From the NCBI RefSeq assembly GCF_038592905.1, contig NZ_CP151943.1:220001-284000 (forward strand): a DNA stretch of 64,000 nt, in the 5' to 3' direction. Position numbers and translations under genes: made by a program. Source of the DNA: Neobacillus sp. FSL H8-0543 (GTDB taxonomy: Bacteria > Bacillota > Bacilli > Bacillales > Cytobacillaceae). Shown here piece by piece: positions 26,453 to 34,995 of the stretch. Every line of letters starts with the position of its first letter. Within the stretch, counting starts at the first letter, position 1. A model generated the notes under the pieces. The model searched no databases. It saw nothing but the letters and a program-made list of their open reading frames with translations, and was not told where the DNA came from.

Positions 26453-29029
26453 TTAATATTTATCATCATAATAGTATTTTCTATTCTTGGCTTGATAGCA
26501 CGCTTCACATGTTGGAAAAGAATGATCCCAAGGGAGGTTCTTTCCGCAGTTTTTACACTTTTTCACAAATTTCTTTATATCTGTTTTTAGACGATCCTGT
26601 ACCTTATCACTGTATTCTTCACGTAGACGCTCCCAATAAATCGCCTCCGTTCTTTCACCTAACCGATATAAAAACAACAAATGAAGACCAATTGCTTTAT
26701 AGGTCAACTCTAAGTCCTCGAGGCTGCGTTGTTTAATTGGTGGTTCTGGCAGTGGACGCCCCTGAATAATCGCATACATTGTTTCTTCCCATTGCTTCGA
26801 AAGTACCAGTTCATTTTTTGAAAAAGGCAGATGTAAAAATCCATAAAGATCCATCAATGGCAAGCGCGCTTCAATTTCAGTACCAGCAATAATTTGATAA
26901 AGTGTACGTTCCTCGGTTAGTGCAGCCTTTTTTGTTCCCTTCGGACTTTCAAATTTCCCCCAAAGTTCGAAGAAAGAACCCAAATCACGGTAGTACCGTT
27001 GAAAACGCTCGAACACTGAATTCGTAGGGGCAATCGAGAAAGTGTGAACAGGCTCGTCCTCTTGCATTAATAAGCGGCGCATTAATTTAATATCTCGAGT
27101 GAAAGCCACCTTACCAATATCATAAATTCCTTTTCTGCCGGCACGTCCGGCAATTTGTTTGACCTCCTGGGACGTTAACAGCCGCCTTCTTGTACCATCA
27201 AATTTTTCATTTTCTAAAAATACAATTCTTCTTATTGGCAGATTTAAGCCCATTCCAATCGCATCAGTCGCCACAATTACCTTTGTTAAACCTGAATTAA
27301 ATTGCTGAATCTGCTTTTTTCTCGTTTCAGGAGGCATACTACCGTAGATCATACTAACCGAATGACCGTCATTTTGAAGACGTGAGGCCGTTTCAAGTAC
27401 CCGCCTCCTTGAAAAACAAATGAGTGCATCGCCTTTTTTAATATGTTTTATATGAAATTCCTTGGTTTCAACCTCAAGAGGGGTATCACGGCTGTACTCG
27501 TGAATTTTCATGTCTGAATCACCTAAAAGCTGCAGCAGCATGGGTTTCGCATTTCTACTTCCGATAATATGTACTTCATGTGCTTTCGCTTTCGTAATAG
27601 CTTTATACCAAGAAAAACCACGATCCTTATCGGTGATCATTTGTGATTCATCAATAACTACGATTTCATACGCATCTTTTTCATGGAACATTTCCACGGT
27701 GGAGGAAATATGCTTAGCGTCCAGAACCATTTTTTCTTCCTCACCTGTTTTTAAGGAGCAAGGTGTTCCCTCAGCATTTAATTTATCATATACTTCCAGA
27801 GCTAATAGCCTTAGCGGGGCAAGATACAAACCGCTGCTAGATTTCTTCATTCGTTCCAAGGCATGATGTGTTTTCCCTGTATTCGTTTCTCCAATATGAA
27901 GGATATACTGGATTTTCCTGTCAACGGAGGGGCTGTACTCCTGGCCAAATATCTCCTCCATGATTCGAGTTTCTTCCAGTTTCTTTCGTTCGATTATTGC
28001 CTCTTCCTCTTGTCTTTTCCGTTCTCGTTCTCCAAAATCCTCTTCAAAAATTTGCTGATGGACCTCAAGATCAAAAGGAATATCCACAAGTTTTAAAAGA
28101 TCTGTAAGATACTCATTTTGAATGTCCTCAATAAAGTAGTCTTCTACTTCATAAAGTAATTGGGCAATACTTCCCTTAACAAAAGAAGGAGACAGGTTTT
28201 GATCGAACGTTTCTAAGAATTGAGTTTTAATCTTTGACGGCAATTTTTCAAGGACCATTTGTGGGAGCAAGTCGGACAGATAATCAGAAATTAAACTTTC
28301 ATATACAAAAAAGTAGGTTTGGTATTCATAAAAGCTCCGGCCCGAGTGAACAGTTTTATGAATGTCCCCGGTTAATTCTTCAAAAAACTTCGCAACTGTT
28401 GTATAGGCATCTGGTTGGAAGTTACCCTCATCTACTAACTTCTCCTCTAATGCAAAGGTATCTACGGATTGAAATTTTTTATTATTCTTGATGTCTGCTG
28501 CTAGCTGTGTTGCAATAAAATACCGAATGTATAAATAAAAAAGTCCATAGTTTTCTTCTAGAATATTGCTTGCATCTTCTTCGATGTCCGCACGAATTTC
28601 TTGTTTCTTTTCCTCTAAATCTGCTTTTATTTTTCGTTTCAGATAATCTTCTTTCGCATGATGGTACCGTTCTCCCCATTCCGCGTCTTTCCCTTTGCTT
28701 GTTTCACTTAACCATTCCATTACATTAAATGGTTGATATGTCCGCATTTCATCTCGAAATAACTTATTAATTAGTTTACGGTCAATTCCCTGAACCTCAA
28801 ACCCTTTATCACTCAAAAATTGCTTTTTTTCATTTTTTGGCACATCATTTGTAGATTTATTCAACCACACATTAATCCAGAGCTGCTCAAGATAATGGCC
28901 ACGGTCTGCTACATAATCCTCAAATTTTGGTAAAGTTTCCTTTGTCTCAAAGTAGTGATCAATGTCTTCATAGATTTTTCTTTTTGTATGTTCAATGGCT
29001 TGAGGATAAATGATTGTTAATTTGCTCAT
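26453..29029 (-). CDS. Suv3-like DExH RNA helicase
   Basis: An 858-residue superfamily 2 helicase related to the mitochondrial degradosome helicase Suv3. A long helical N-terminal region (about 1-370) precedes the motor: motif I LHIGETNTGKTHHALERM (about 375-392), motif Ia YLAPLRLLALEVYD, motif II VVIDESQMI, motif V ATDAIGMGLNLPI and motif VI QIAGRAGRKG. The C-terminus ends in a four-Cys zinc ribbon (CKNCGKNLPWDHSFPTCEAC). AGAGGAG precedes the ATG by eight bases. It is transcribed separately, directly upstream of the HTH and RNA-repair genes; a role in remodelling or turning over damaged RNA is inferred. Confidence 0.9.
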   Translation of the reverse strand: MSKLTIIYPQAIEHTKRKIYEDIDHYFETKETLPKFEDYVADRGHYLEQLWINVWLNKSTNDVPKNEKKQFLSDKGFEVQGIDRKLINKLFRDEMRTYQPFNVMEWLSETSKGKDAEWGERYHHAKEDYLKRKIKADLEEKKQEIRADIEEDASNILEENYGLFYLYIRYFIATQLAADIKNNKKFQSVDTFALEEKLVDEGNFQPDAYTTVAKFFEELTGDIHKTVHSGRSFYEYQTYFFVYESLISDYLSDLLPQMVLEKLPSKIKTQFLETFDQNLSPSFVKGSIAQLLYEVEDYFIEDIQNEYLTDLLKLVDIPFDLEVHQQIFEEDFGERERKRQEEEAIIERKKLEETRIMEEIFGQEYSPSVDRKIQYILHIGETNTGKTHHALERMKKSSSGLYLAPLRLLALEVYDKLNAEGTPCSLKTGEEEKMVLDAKHISSTVEMFHEKDAYEIVVIDESQMITDKDRGFSWYKAITKAKAHEVHIIGSRNAKPMLLQLLGDSDMKIHEYSRDTPLEVETKEFHIKHIKKGDALICFSRRRVLETASRLQNDGHSVSMIYGSMPPETRKKQIQQFNSGLTKVIVATDAIGMGLNLPIRRIVFLENEKFDGTRRRLLTSQEVKQIAGRAGRKGIYDIGKVAFTRDIKLMRRLLMQEDEPVHTFSIAPTNSVFERFQRYYRDLGSFFELWGKFESPKGTKKAALTEERTLYQIIAGTEIEARLPLMDLYGFLHLPFSKNELVLSKQWEETMYAIIQGRPLPEPPIKQRSLEDLELTYKAIGLHLLFLYRLGERTEAIYWERLREEYSDKVQDRLKTDIKKFVKKCKNCGKNLPWDHSFPTCEACYQAKNRKYYYDDKY

Positions 29030-29097
29030 GTAATTTACTCCTCTTTAAATTGGCGTTTTTTGCGCATAGAATCATTTTCTTTTTCGCGTAATTTGGG

Positions 29098-29251
29098 TAT
29101 AATGAAATCATAGAGAAGCATATAGTAAAAAGACCGAGCACGCTAGAGACATGCTCAGGTCTTGCAATAGGCGGTTCCCCTAAGGGAATCGGCATAAGGG
29201 CAATAATCCACCACTTACGCTTGCTGGCTCAAGGGTGGATTATTTCTTTTT
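29098..29251 (+). ncRNA. Predicted antisense RNA antitoxin of a type I toxin
   Basis: A TATAAT box at 29098-29103 (with a weak -35) would start a plus-strand RNA at about 29110. It contains the hairpins GACCGAGCA/TGCTCAGGTC and GGTTCCC/GGGAATC and ends in a strong terminator (AATAATCCACC 29202-29212 with GGTGGATTATT 29234-29244, then TTTCTTTTT). Its 3' part is antisense to the 3' end of the toxin gene at 29240-29323. This is the layout of known TxpA/RatA-type pairs in Bacillus. Start point is approximate. Confidence 0.65.
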
Positions 29252-29323
29252 ATGGAAAGACAGCACCGCAACAATGAGACTAGCAAAAGAAACAGCTAAC
29301 ATCAATGCTTGAAAAACCGTCAT
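29240..29323 (-). CDS. Holin-like type I toxin peptide, 27 residues
   Basis: The peptide begins MTVFQALMLAVSFASLIVAV and ends in SFHKKK: one membrane helix with a basic tail, as in the putative holin-like toxin (Hol_Tox) family of Firmicutes. GGGGGTG precedes the ATG. The mRNA leader contains CTCAAGGGTGG (complement of 29358-29368), which is fully complementary to CCACCCTTGAG at the 3' end (complement of 29228-29238), so the message can fold end to end and hide its ribosome binding site. Such toxins depolarise the membrane and are silenced by a cis-antisense RNA. Confidence 0.82.
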   Translation of the reverse strand: MTVFQALMLAVSFASLIVAVLSFHKKK

Positions 29324-29392
29324 AGGCAACACCCCCTTTCAGAGGAGAGTGTGCCGACCACCCTTGAGAAACCCTATTCTATTGCAATTCTC

Positions 29393-29421
29393 ATTATATC
29401 ATCAAACAATATATCGAACAA
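29393..29421 (-). promoter_or_regulatory. Strong sigma-A promoter of the toxin gene
   Basis: On the minus strand TTGTTC (29416-29421) and TATAAT (29393-29398) are 17 bases apart, and TG in front of the -10 box makes it an extended -10 promoter. The transcript would start near 29386 and have a leader of about 60 bases. Confidence 0.75.
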
Positions 29422-29428
29422 GCGTTCT

Positions 29429-29620
29429 TTAAATGTTATGTTGAGTACAATATTGGTCAACTAAGTCTTCAATTTGACCAAGCTCTGGAAACGTCCCTGA
29501 AAAATCAAACTTAATTTCTTCAAGAAATTCCTCCCGATTATATACATGAATCGCACCGTTTTGTTGAATCACACTAAATTCTGGTACAAATCGATACCCG
29601 CTACGCTCAATTGCTCCCAT
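29429..29620 (-). CDS. ybxH: YbxH-like small protein
   Basis: A 63-residue protein beginning MGAIERSGYRFVPEFSVIQQ, which matches my memory of Bacillus subtilis YbxH (DUF5370). It is soluble and rather acidic; function unknown. AAAAGGGGTCG precedes the ATG. It lies between the tandem repeat array upstream and the toxin promoter downstream, with no clear terminator of its own. Confidence 0.75.
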   Translation of the reverse strand: MGAIERSGYRFVPEFSVIQQNGAIHVYNREEFLEEIKFDFSGTFPELGQIEDLVDQYCTQHNI

Positions 29621-29692
29621 TCAAACGACCCCTTTTTGATGAAATTATTTTAGTATTTGCTTAAAAATAGAAGCTAATTCTTCAAAATCCCA

Positions 29693-30140
29693 CTCACTGG
29701 CGGATAACCCTCCCAACTGGCGGATAACCCTTCCAACTGGCGGGATAACCCTCCCAACTGGCGGATAACCCTTCCAACTGGCGGATAACCCTCCCAACTG
29801 GCGGATAACCCTCCCAACTGGCGGATAACCCTCCCAACTGGCGGATAACCCTCCCAACTGGCGGATAACCCTCCCAACTGGCGGATAACCCTTCCAACTG
29901 GCGGATAACCCTCCCAACTGGCGGATAACACATCCAACTGGCGGATAACCTTCCCAACTGACGGATAACTCTCCCAACTGGCGGATAACCCTTCCAACTG
30001 GCGGATAACCCTCCCAACTGGCCGATAACCCTCCCAACTGGCCGATAACCCTTCCAACTGGCGGATAACCCTTCCAACTGGCCGATAACTCTCTCAACTG
30101 GCGGATAACCCTCCCAACTGGCAGATAGCCACTCCCAATT
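29693..30140. repeat. 20-bp tandem repeat array, about 22 units
   Basis: Units of consensus GCGGATAACCCTCCCAACTG follow each other without spacers: 21 good units and one degenerate unit at the high-coordinate end. Most variation is at two positions (CCC/CTC or TCC, and GCG/GCC); one unit near 29741 has an extra G, shifting the phase. Since 20 is not a multiple of three, all three minus-strand frames stay open, which explains spurious 127-153 codon frames. It lies between the ppdK terminator and ybxH. Confidence 0.95.
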
Positions 30141-30163
30141 ATAACGGTTCAACACTACTTCTT

Positions 30164-30200
30164 AAAAAGAAAGGACGCATACCAATGTACACGTCCTTTC
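30164..30200 (-). terminator. Intrinsic terminator after ppdK
   Basis: GAAAGGACG and CGTCCTTTC pair (30169-30177 with 30192-30200), followed on the minus strand by TTTTTAAG; it begins five bases after the ppdK stop. Confidence 0.85.
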
Positions 30201-30205
30201 GCAAA

Positions 30206-32878
30206 TTATGCTGTTGTAAATACTTCATTCTTGTTTGATTGGTGACGAATGGTCGCTTGGGCTGCTGCTAGTCTTGCTAATGGGACACGGTAGGGTGAGC
30301 AGCTGACATAGTCTAGACCTGTTCGGTAACAGAAATCTATTGAGCTCTTTTCACCGCCATGCTCACCGCAAATACCAGTTTTCAGCCCTGGCTTAGTTGT
30401 GCGACCCAGCTTGACAGCCGTTTCTACAAGCTTGCCTACCCCATTTTGATCAAGGACGGCAAATGGATTTTCAGGAAGGACCTTTTCTTCAATATAAGAC
30501 TGCAGGAATTTCCCTTCTGCATCATCACGGCTGTAACCAAAAGTCGTTTGCGTTAAGTCGTTGGTTCCAAAGGAGAAGAAATCTGCCTCTTCCGCAATTT
30601 GATCTGCTGTCAACGCTGCACGCGGGATTTCAATCATGGTTCCAATTGTATACTGAAACTGCTTTCCGGTCTCCTCTTGAACCGCTACCGCTGCATCAGT
30701 GACAACCTGACGCATCCGCTTTAATTCATTGACATGTCCAACGAGAGGGATCATGATTTCAGGCTGTATTTCTGCTCCATTATCAGCTAGGGTTGCTACA
30801 GCATAGAAAATTGCTTTTGCTTGCATTTCATAAATTTCAGGATACGTCAAACCAAGACGACAGCCGCGGTGACCGAGCATTGGGTTAATTTCATGTAACT
30901 GGCGAACCTTTTTAAGCAATAGCTCTTTTTCCTGTAGCTCAGGAGAAGTTGGATTTTGAATTTGAAGCTTAGTTACTTCCACTAACAATTCATCTTTGTT
31001 AGGTAAAAATTCATGTAAAGGTGGGTCCAATAAGCGAATGTTCACTGGATAGCCCTTCATTTCTTCAAAAATCCCCTCAAAATCACTTTGTTGCATTGGT
31101 AATAGCTGCGCTAAAGACTCTTTACGTTCACTATAGTGTTCGGCTAAAATCATTTTCTGTACAATGGGCACTCGTGCAGCATCCATAAACATATGTTCAG
31201 TCCGAACCAAGCCAATACCGGTAGCGCCAAATTCAAAAGCCTTTCTTGCGTCAACCGGGTTATCTGCATTGGCACGAACACTAATTTTTTTCTCTTGATC
31301 TGCCCATGCTAACAGGAGCTGGAACTCATCAGAAAGCTTCGGTTCAATCATTGGAATTTCACCAAGCATAATTTCACCTGTTGAACCATCGATTGTAATT
31401 AAATCACCGTATACGATCACTTGGTCCTCAACCGTAATTTGTTTTGCCTTAACATCAATTTTTAATGCTTCACAGCCACAAATACATGCTTTCCCCATTC
31501 CACGTGCGACAACGGCTGCGTGGCTTGTCATTCCACCGCGACTTGTTAAAATTCCTTGGGCAGCAACAATACCATGGATATCATCAGGTGTCGTTTCCGG
31601 ACGGACAAGGATTACTTTCTTGCCTTCCGCACTTAATTGTTCTGCTTCATCTGCGTCAAATACGACTTGACCCGTTGCCGCACCTGGTGAGGCAGGCAGA
31701 CCCTTTGCCAATAATACTCGTTGATGTTTATCATCTATTCTGCGGTGAAGTAGTTGGTCTAATTGTTCTGGATCCACGCGAAGCAACGCATTCTGTTTAT
31801 CAATAATTCCTTCTTCAACCATTTCAACAGCAATCCTGATTGCCGCTTGTGCAGTCCGCTTGCCATTACGCGTTTGAAGAATAAAAAGTTTGCCCTTCTC
31901 TACAGTGAATTCAATGTCTTGCATTTCCTGATAATGCAACTCAAGCTGCTTACAAGTATCGACAAATTGTTGATAAACTCCTGGCATTTCATCCTTTAAG
32001 GTTTGGATTGGTTGAGGTGTACGAATCCCTGCTACTACGTCTTCACCTTGAGCATTTATTAAGTACTCACCATAAAGTTTGTGTTCACCAGTGGATGGAT
32101 TCCTTGTGAAGGCTACACCAGTCCCAGAGTCATTACCCATATTTCCAAACACCATACTTTGGATATTGACCGCAGTGCCAAGGTGATCTGGAATCTTATT
32201 TAAACGGCGGTATACAATCGCACGCTGGTTATTCCAGGAATCAAACACTGCATTAATCGCAAGAAACAACTGTTCTTTTGGATCCTGTGGGAAATCTTTT
32301 CTTGTATGTTTTTTTACAATTCCTTTATAACCAACAATAACTTCCTTCCAATCCTCGGCTGTCATCTCTGGATCTGAGTTATACCCCTTTTGTTCACGTG
32401 TTTCTTCTAAAAGTTGTTCAAAATAATAAACATTGATATCAAGCACTACATTACAAAACATTTGAATAAAACGTCGATAGGAGTCATAAGCAAAACGAGG
32501 GTTGCTCGTTAATTTCCCCATTCCCTCAACGGTTTCATCATTCATCCCAAGATTTAATATGGTATCCATCATTCCAGGCATGGAGAAAACAGAACCCGAA
32601 CGAACGGATACGAGTAATGGATCAACTGGGTCACCAAGTTTCTTACCCATTTTTTCTTCCAAACGGCTTAGTGCCACGAGTACTTGGCTTTCAACTAAAG
32701 ATGGTATGGATTTACCTGCCTCATAATATGCATTACATGCTTGTGTTGAGATTGTGAAACCATGGGGAACAGGTAAGCCGATATTTGTCATTTCAGCTAA
32801 ATTGGCCCCTTTTCCTCCAAGCGTCTCTTTCATCGTTCCATTTCCCTCATTGAATAAGTAAACAAATTTTTCCATCAT
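30206..32878 (-). CDS. ppdK: Pyruvate, phosphate dikinase
   Basis: An 890-residue PPDK, full length. It interconverts pyruvate, ATP and phosphate with phosphoenolpyruvate, AMP and pyrophosphate. The N-terminal ATP-grasp begins KFVYLFNEGN and KETLGGKGANLAEMTN; the phosphohistidine domain has GILTSRGGMTSHAAVVARGM (His about 453, with the regulatory Thr two residues before); the C-terminal barrel has the active-site Cys in GICGEHGG. The gene follows its regulator after two bases, so the two are one operon controlled together. Confidence 0.97.
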   Translation of the reverse strand: MMEKFVYLFNEGNGTMKETLGGKGANLAEMTNIGLPVPHGFTISTQACNAYYEAGKSIPSLVESQVLVALSRLEEKMGKKLGDPVDPLLVSVRSGSVFSMPGMMDTILNLGMNDETVEGMGKLTSNPRFAYDSYRRFIQMFCNVVLDINVYYFEQLLEETREQKGYNSDPEMTAEDWKEVIVGYKGIVKKHTRKDFPQDPKEQLFLAINAVFDSWNNQRAIVYRRLNKIPDHLGTAVNIQSMVFGNMGNDSGTGVAFTRNPSTGEHKLYGEYLINAQGEDVVAGIRTPQPIQTLKDEMPGVYQQFVDTCKQLELHYQEMQDIEFTVEKGKLFILQTRNGKRTAQAAIRIAVEMVEEGIIDKQNALLRVDPEQLDQLLHRRIDDKHQRVLLAKGLPASPGAATGQVVFDADEAEQLSAEGKKVILVRPETTPDDIHGIVAAQGILTSRGGMTSHAAVVARGMGKACICGCEALKIDVKAKQITVEDQVIVYGDLITIDGSTGEIMLGEIPMIEPKLSDEFQLLLAWADQEKKISVRANADNPVDARKAFEFGATGIGLVRTEHMFMDAARVPIVQKMILAEHYSERKESLAQLLPMQQSDFEGIFEEMKGYPVNIRLLDPPLHEFLPNKDELLVEVTKLQIQNPTSPELQEKELLLKKVRQLHEINPMLGHRGCRLGLTYPEIYEMQAKAIFYAVATLADNGAEIQPEIMIPLVGHVNELKRMRQVVTDAAVAVQEETGKQFQYTIGTMIEIPRAALTADQIAEEADFFSFGTNDLTQTTFGYSRDDAEGKFLQSYIEEKVLPENPFAVLDQNGVGKLVETAVKLGRTTKPGLKTGICGEHGGEKSSIDFCYRTGLDYVSCSPYRVPLARLAAAQATIRHQSNKNEVFTTA

Positions 32879-32880
32879 TA

Positions 32881-33705
32881 TTAGCTCCTCTCTTTTTTAA
32901 GCACTTCTAATATCAATCCAGCTGTTTCTTCTATTGCTTTATTGGATACATTAATTATTGGGCAGCCCACACGCTTCATTATTTTTTCAGCGTAATCCAA
33001 TTCTTCAAGGATACGCTCAAAGCTTGCGTAATTTGCCTGTGAACCTAAACCTAATGCTTTTAGGCGTTCTGTACGAATTTCATTTAACTTATCCGGTGAA
33101 ATAATTAACCCAATCGTATTTTTTCGCGGAATCTCAAATAATTCCTCTGGAGCTGGAACCTCTGGAACCAGCGGAACATTCGCTACCTTAAAGCGCTTAT
33201 GTGCTAGATACATAGACAATGGGGTTTTTGAAGTTCTTGATACTCCTACCAAAACAATATCCGCCTTCAGAATTCCCCTTGGGTCTCGACCATCATCATA
33301 TTTCACAGCAAATTCAATGGCTTCAATTTTCTTGAAGTACTCTTCATCCAATTTCCTCATCAAACCAGGTTGATGATGTGGCTGTTTATTAAAACTTGCT
33401 TCAAAAGCATTCATTAATGGACTAAGCAAATCAACCGCGATGATATTTTCTTCTTTTGCACGTCGATCCAAATATTCCTTTAAAACAGGGATGACAATTG
33501 TATAAGCAATAATTGACTTTCCAACCTTTGCTAAAGCGATAATATCCTCAATATCCTCCAAATCTTCCACATATGAATTGCGTCGGATATCCACTTGGCC
33601 CCCATTGAATTGGGTTGCCACAGCTTTTACAACAAACTCAGCCGTTTCCCCGACCGAGTCGGATACAACATAGACAACTTCCTTTTGCTCTAGAATCGTC
33701 GCCAC
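32881..33705 (-). CDS. ppsR: PPDK regulatory kinase/pyrophosphorylase (YqfL/PpsR family)
   Basis: A 274-residue member of the DUF299 family: the bifunctional protein that inactivates PPDK by ADP-dependent phosphorylation of the Thr next to the catalytic His and reactivates it by phosphorolysis. The start VVYVVSDSVGETAEFV and the P-loop-like GVSRTSKTPLSMYLA are diagnostic. In Bacillus the homologue is YqfL, located next to ccpN as here, seven bases downstream of ccpN. Being fused in one operon with ppdK supports PPDK rather than PEP synthase as the target. Confidence 0.94.
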   Translation of the reverse strand: MATILEQKEVVYVVSDSVGETAEFVVKAVATQFNGGQVDIRRNSYVEDLEDIEDIIALAKVGKSIIAYTIVIPVLKEYLDRRAKEENIIAVDLLSPLMNAFEASFNKQPHHQPGLMRKLDEEYFKKIEAIEFAVKYDDGRDPRGILKADIVLVGVSRTSKTPLSMYLAHKRFKVANVPLVPEVPAPEELFEIPRKNTIGLIISPDKLNEIRTERLKALGLGSQANYASFERILEELDYAEKIMKRVGCPIINVSNKAIEETAGLILEVLKKERS

Positions 33706-33711
33706 TCTCCC

Positions 33712-34353
33712 TTAAACCGATTTTTGTTCCATGATTTCTAAATATGCCCGTGTAATCGTTGTTTTCGTAATCCGACCTACAATTAAATATGTATGCTTTT
33801 CTTCATCTACTTCTTTTATTACCGGCAACGAATCTATGTGATTATTAATCATTTTTTTTGCTGCATCTAACAAACTCTCTTCTGGGTTGATGGTAATAAT
33901 ATTTGGCATTCTCGTCATAATTACACTTACAGGTAATTCCTGTAAATCCTTGTTCCCGATAGCCGTTCTTAGTAAATCCTTTCTAGAAATGACACCGGCT
34001 AAATGACCTTTTTCGTCAACGGCATAAAGCGTTCCCACATCTTCTAAAAATAATTGAACGATTGCATCATAAACGGAAGTGGATATATCAACCACAATCG
34101 GGTGTGCCTTGTAATCGGTGACCTTCTGATGTAAGAACTTTTCTGCCTGTAGCTTCGTTTGATAATTATGATTGAAATAGTAACCAACCCTTGGCCTTGC
34201 ATCCAAATTTCCTGACATCGTTAAGATAGCTAAATCTGGTCTTAATGCAGCCCTCGTTAAGGAAAGCCTCTCAGCAATTTGTTGCCCTGTAATCGGACCA
34301 TTTTCTTTTACAATTTCTAGAATTTCTGCTTGCCGTTTAGTCAGTTTGATCAC
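33712..34353 (-). CDS. ccpN: Transcriptional repressor CcpN (YqzB)
   Basis: A 213-residue regulator with an N-terminal winged helix (LTKRQAEILEIVKENGPITG) and two C-terminal CBS motifs. CcpN represses gluconeogenic genes (gapB, pckA) during growth on sugars; the ccpN-yqfL order is the same as in Bacillus subtilis. The start is a GTG at 34353 preceded by AAAGGGGGTGG; the TTG-initiated frame six codons longer is not needed. Here the operon extends into ppdK, which itself is a gluconeogenic enzyme. Confidence 0.93.
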   Translation of the reverse strand: MIKLTKRQAEILEIVKENGPITGQQIAERLSLTRAALRPDLAILTMSGNLDARPRVGYYFNHNYQTKLQAEKFLHQKVTDYKAHPIVVDISTSVYDAIVQLFLEDVGTLYAVDEKGHLAGVISRKDLLRTAIGNKDLQELPVSVIMTRMPNIITINPEESLLDAAKKMINNHIDSLPVIKEVDEEKHTYLIVGRITKTTITRAYLEIMEQKSV

Positions 34354-34510
34354 ATCCACCCCCTTTAACAAACATAATTATGTTACATTTTTTATAAAAA
34401 GTATAAATGTGCTATACTTATTTATATATAGTATATTACATTAATAGAAAAACGGAAACAATTTGTTCAACATTTTTTTGACAAAATGGAAAACTATTTA
34501 TTTTTCGCAA

Positions 34511-34537
34511 AAAAAAGAATCCGAGGGATTCTTTTTT
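34511..34537. terminator. Bidirectional hairpin upstream of ccpN
   Basis: AAGAATCC-GAG-GGATTCTT with A residues on one side and T residues on the other can terminate transcription in both directions. It lies between the tRNA genes and the ccpN operon. The rest of 34372-34610 is A/T-rich promoter DNA without genes. Confidence 0.6.
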
Positions 34538-34610
34538 CAATTTAACAAGAAGGATATTTAATTACATTTTAAGTTATATCCCTACTTGCTCACATTCTAA
34601 GTACACAAAA

Positions 34611-34636
34611 AAACCGAACTATTTAAAGTTCGGTTT
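34611..34636 (-). terminator. Intrinsic terminator of the tRNA-Gly/tRNA-Ile unit
   Basis: AAACCGAACT and AGTTCGGTTT pair around ATTTAA; the minus strand continues with a T run, 20 bases after tRNA-Ile. Confidence 0.85.
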
Positions 34637-34655
34637 AATAATTATTTATTATAAG

Positions 34656-34729
<74 letters not shown>

Positions 34730-34737
34730 ATGTTTTT

Positions 34738-34811
34738 TGGAGCGGGTGAAGAGAATCGAACTCTCATCATCAGCTTGGAAGGCTGAGGTTTTACCACTAA
34801 ACTACACCCGC
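34738..34811 (-). tRNA. tRNA-Gly (UCC)
   Basis: The minus strand gives GCGGGTGTAGTTTAGTGG with anticodon loop CTTCCAA (anticodon UCC), T loop TTCGATT and encoded CCA. It lies eight bases upstream of tRNA-Ile and is probably co-transcribed with it. Confidence 0.97.
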
Positions 34812-34932
34812 AAATGATTAAATCCTTGTAGACCTAAGCACAAAAAACATTATAGCACGATGGTGTTATCTTGTAAACTATTTATCTGAAAAAAATCTTT
34901 GACTAATTAAAACATTAAAATTAGTAGAAATT

Positions 34933-34965
34933 GGTGCCTGTCACCCAGTATTTACTTACACTGGG
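34933..34965. repeat. Short inverted-repeat element downstream of fetB
   Basis: GGTGCCTGTCACC is a small inverted repeat (GGTG/CACC), and the adjoining CCCAGT pairs with ACTGGG. From memory, GGTGCCTG-containing motifs recur in intergenic regions of some Bacillaceae; a related GGGGTCAGGTG occurs at about 41777. The hairpin may end the fetAB transcript although a T run is lacking. Confidence 0.4.
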
Positions 34966-34995
34966 CAAACAAGCATTCGGCTCCATGGTATCGAT

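Noticed and set aside
29693..30140. CRISPR array
   Set aside because: Repeats are directly adjacent with no spacers, and no cas genes are in the window.
29645..30155. Three overlapping minus-strand frames of 127-153 codons with a periodic protein sequence
   Set aside because: They are a by-product of the 20-bp repeat, whose length keeps all frames open; there is no ribosome binding site and the three frames give the same peptide.
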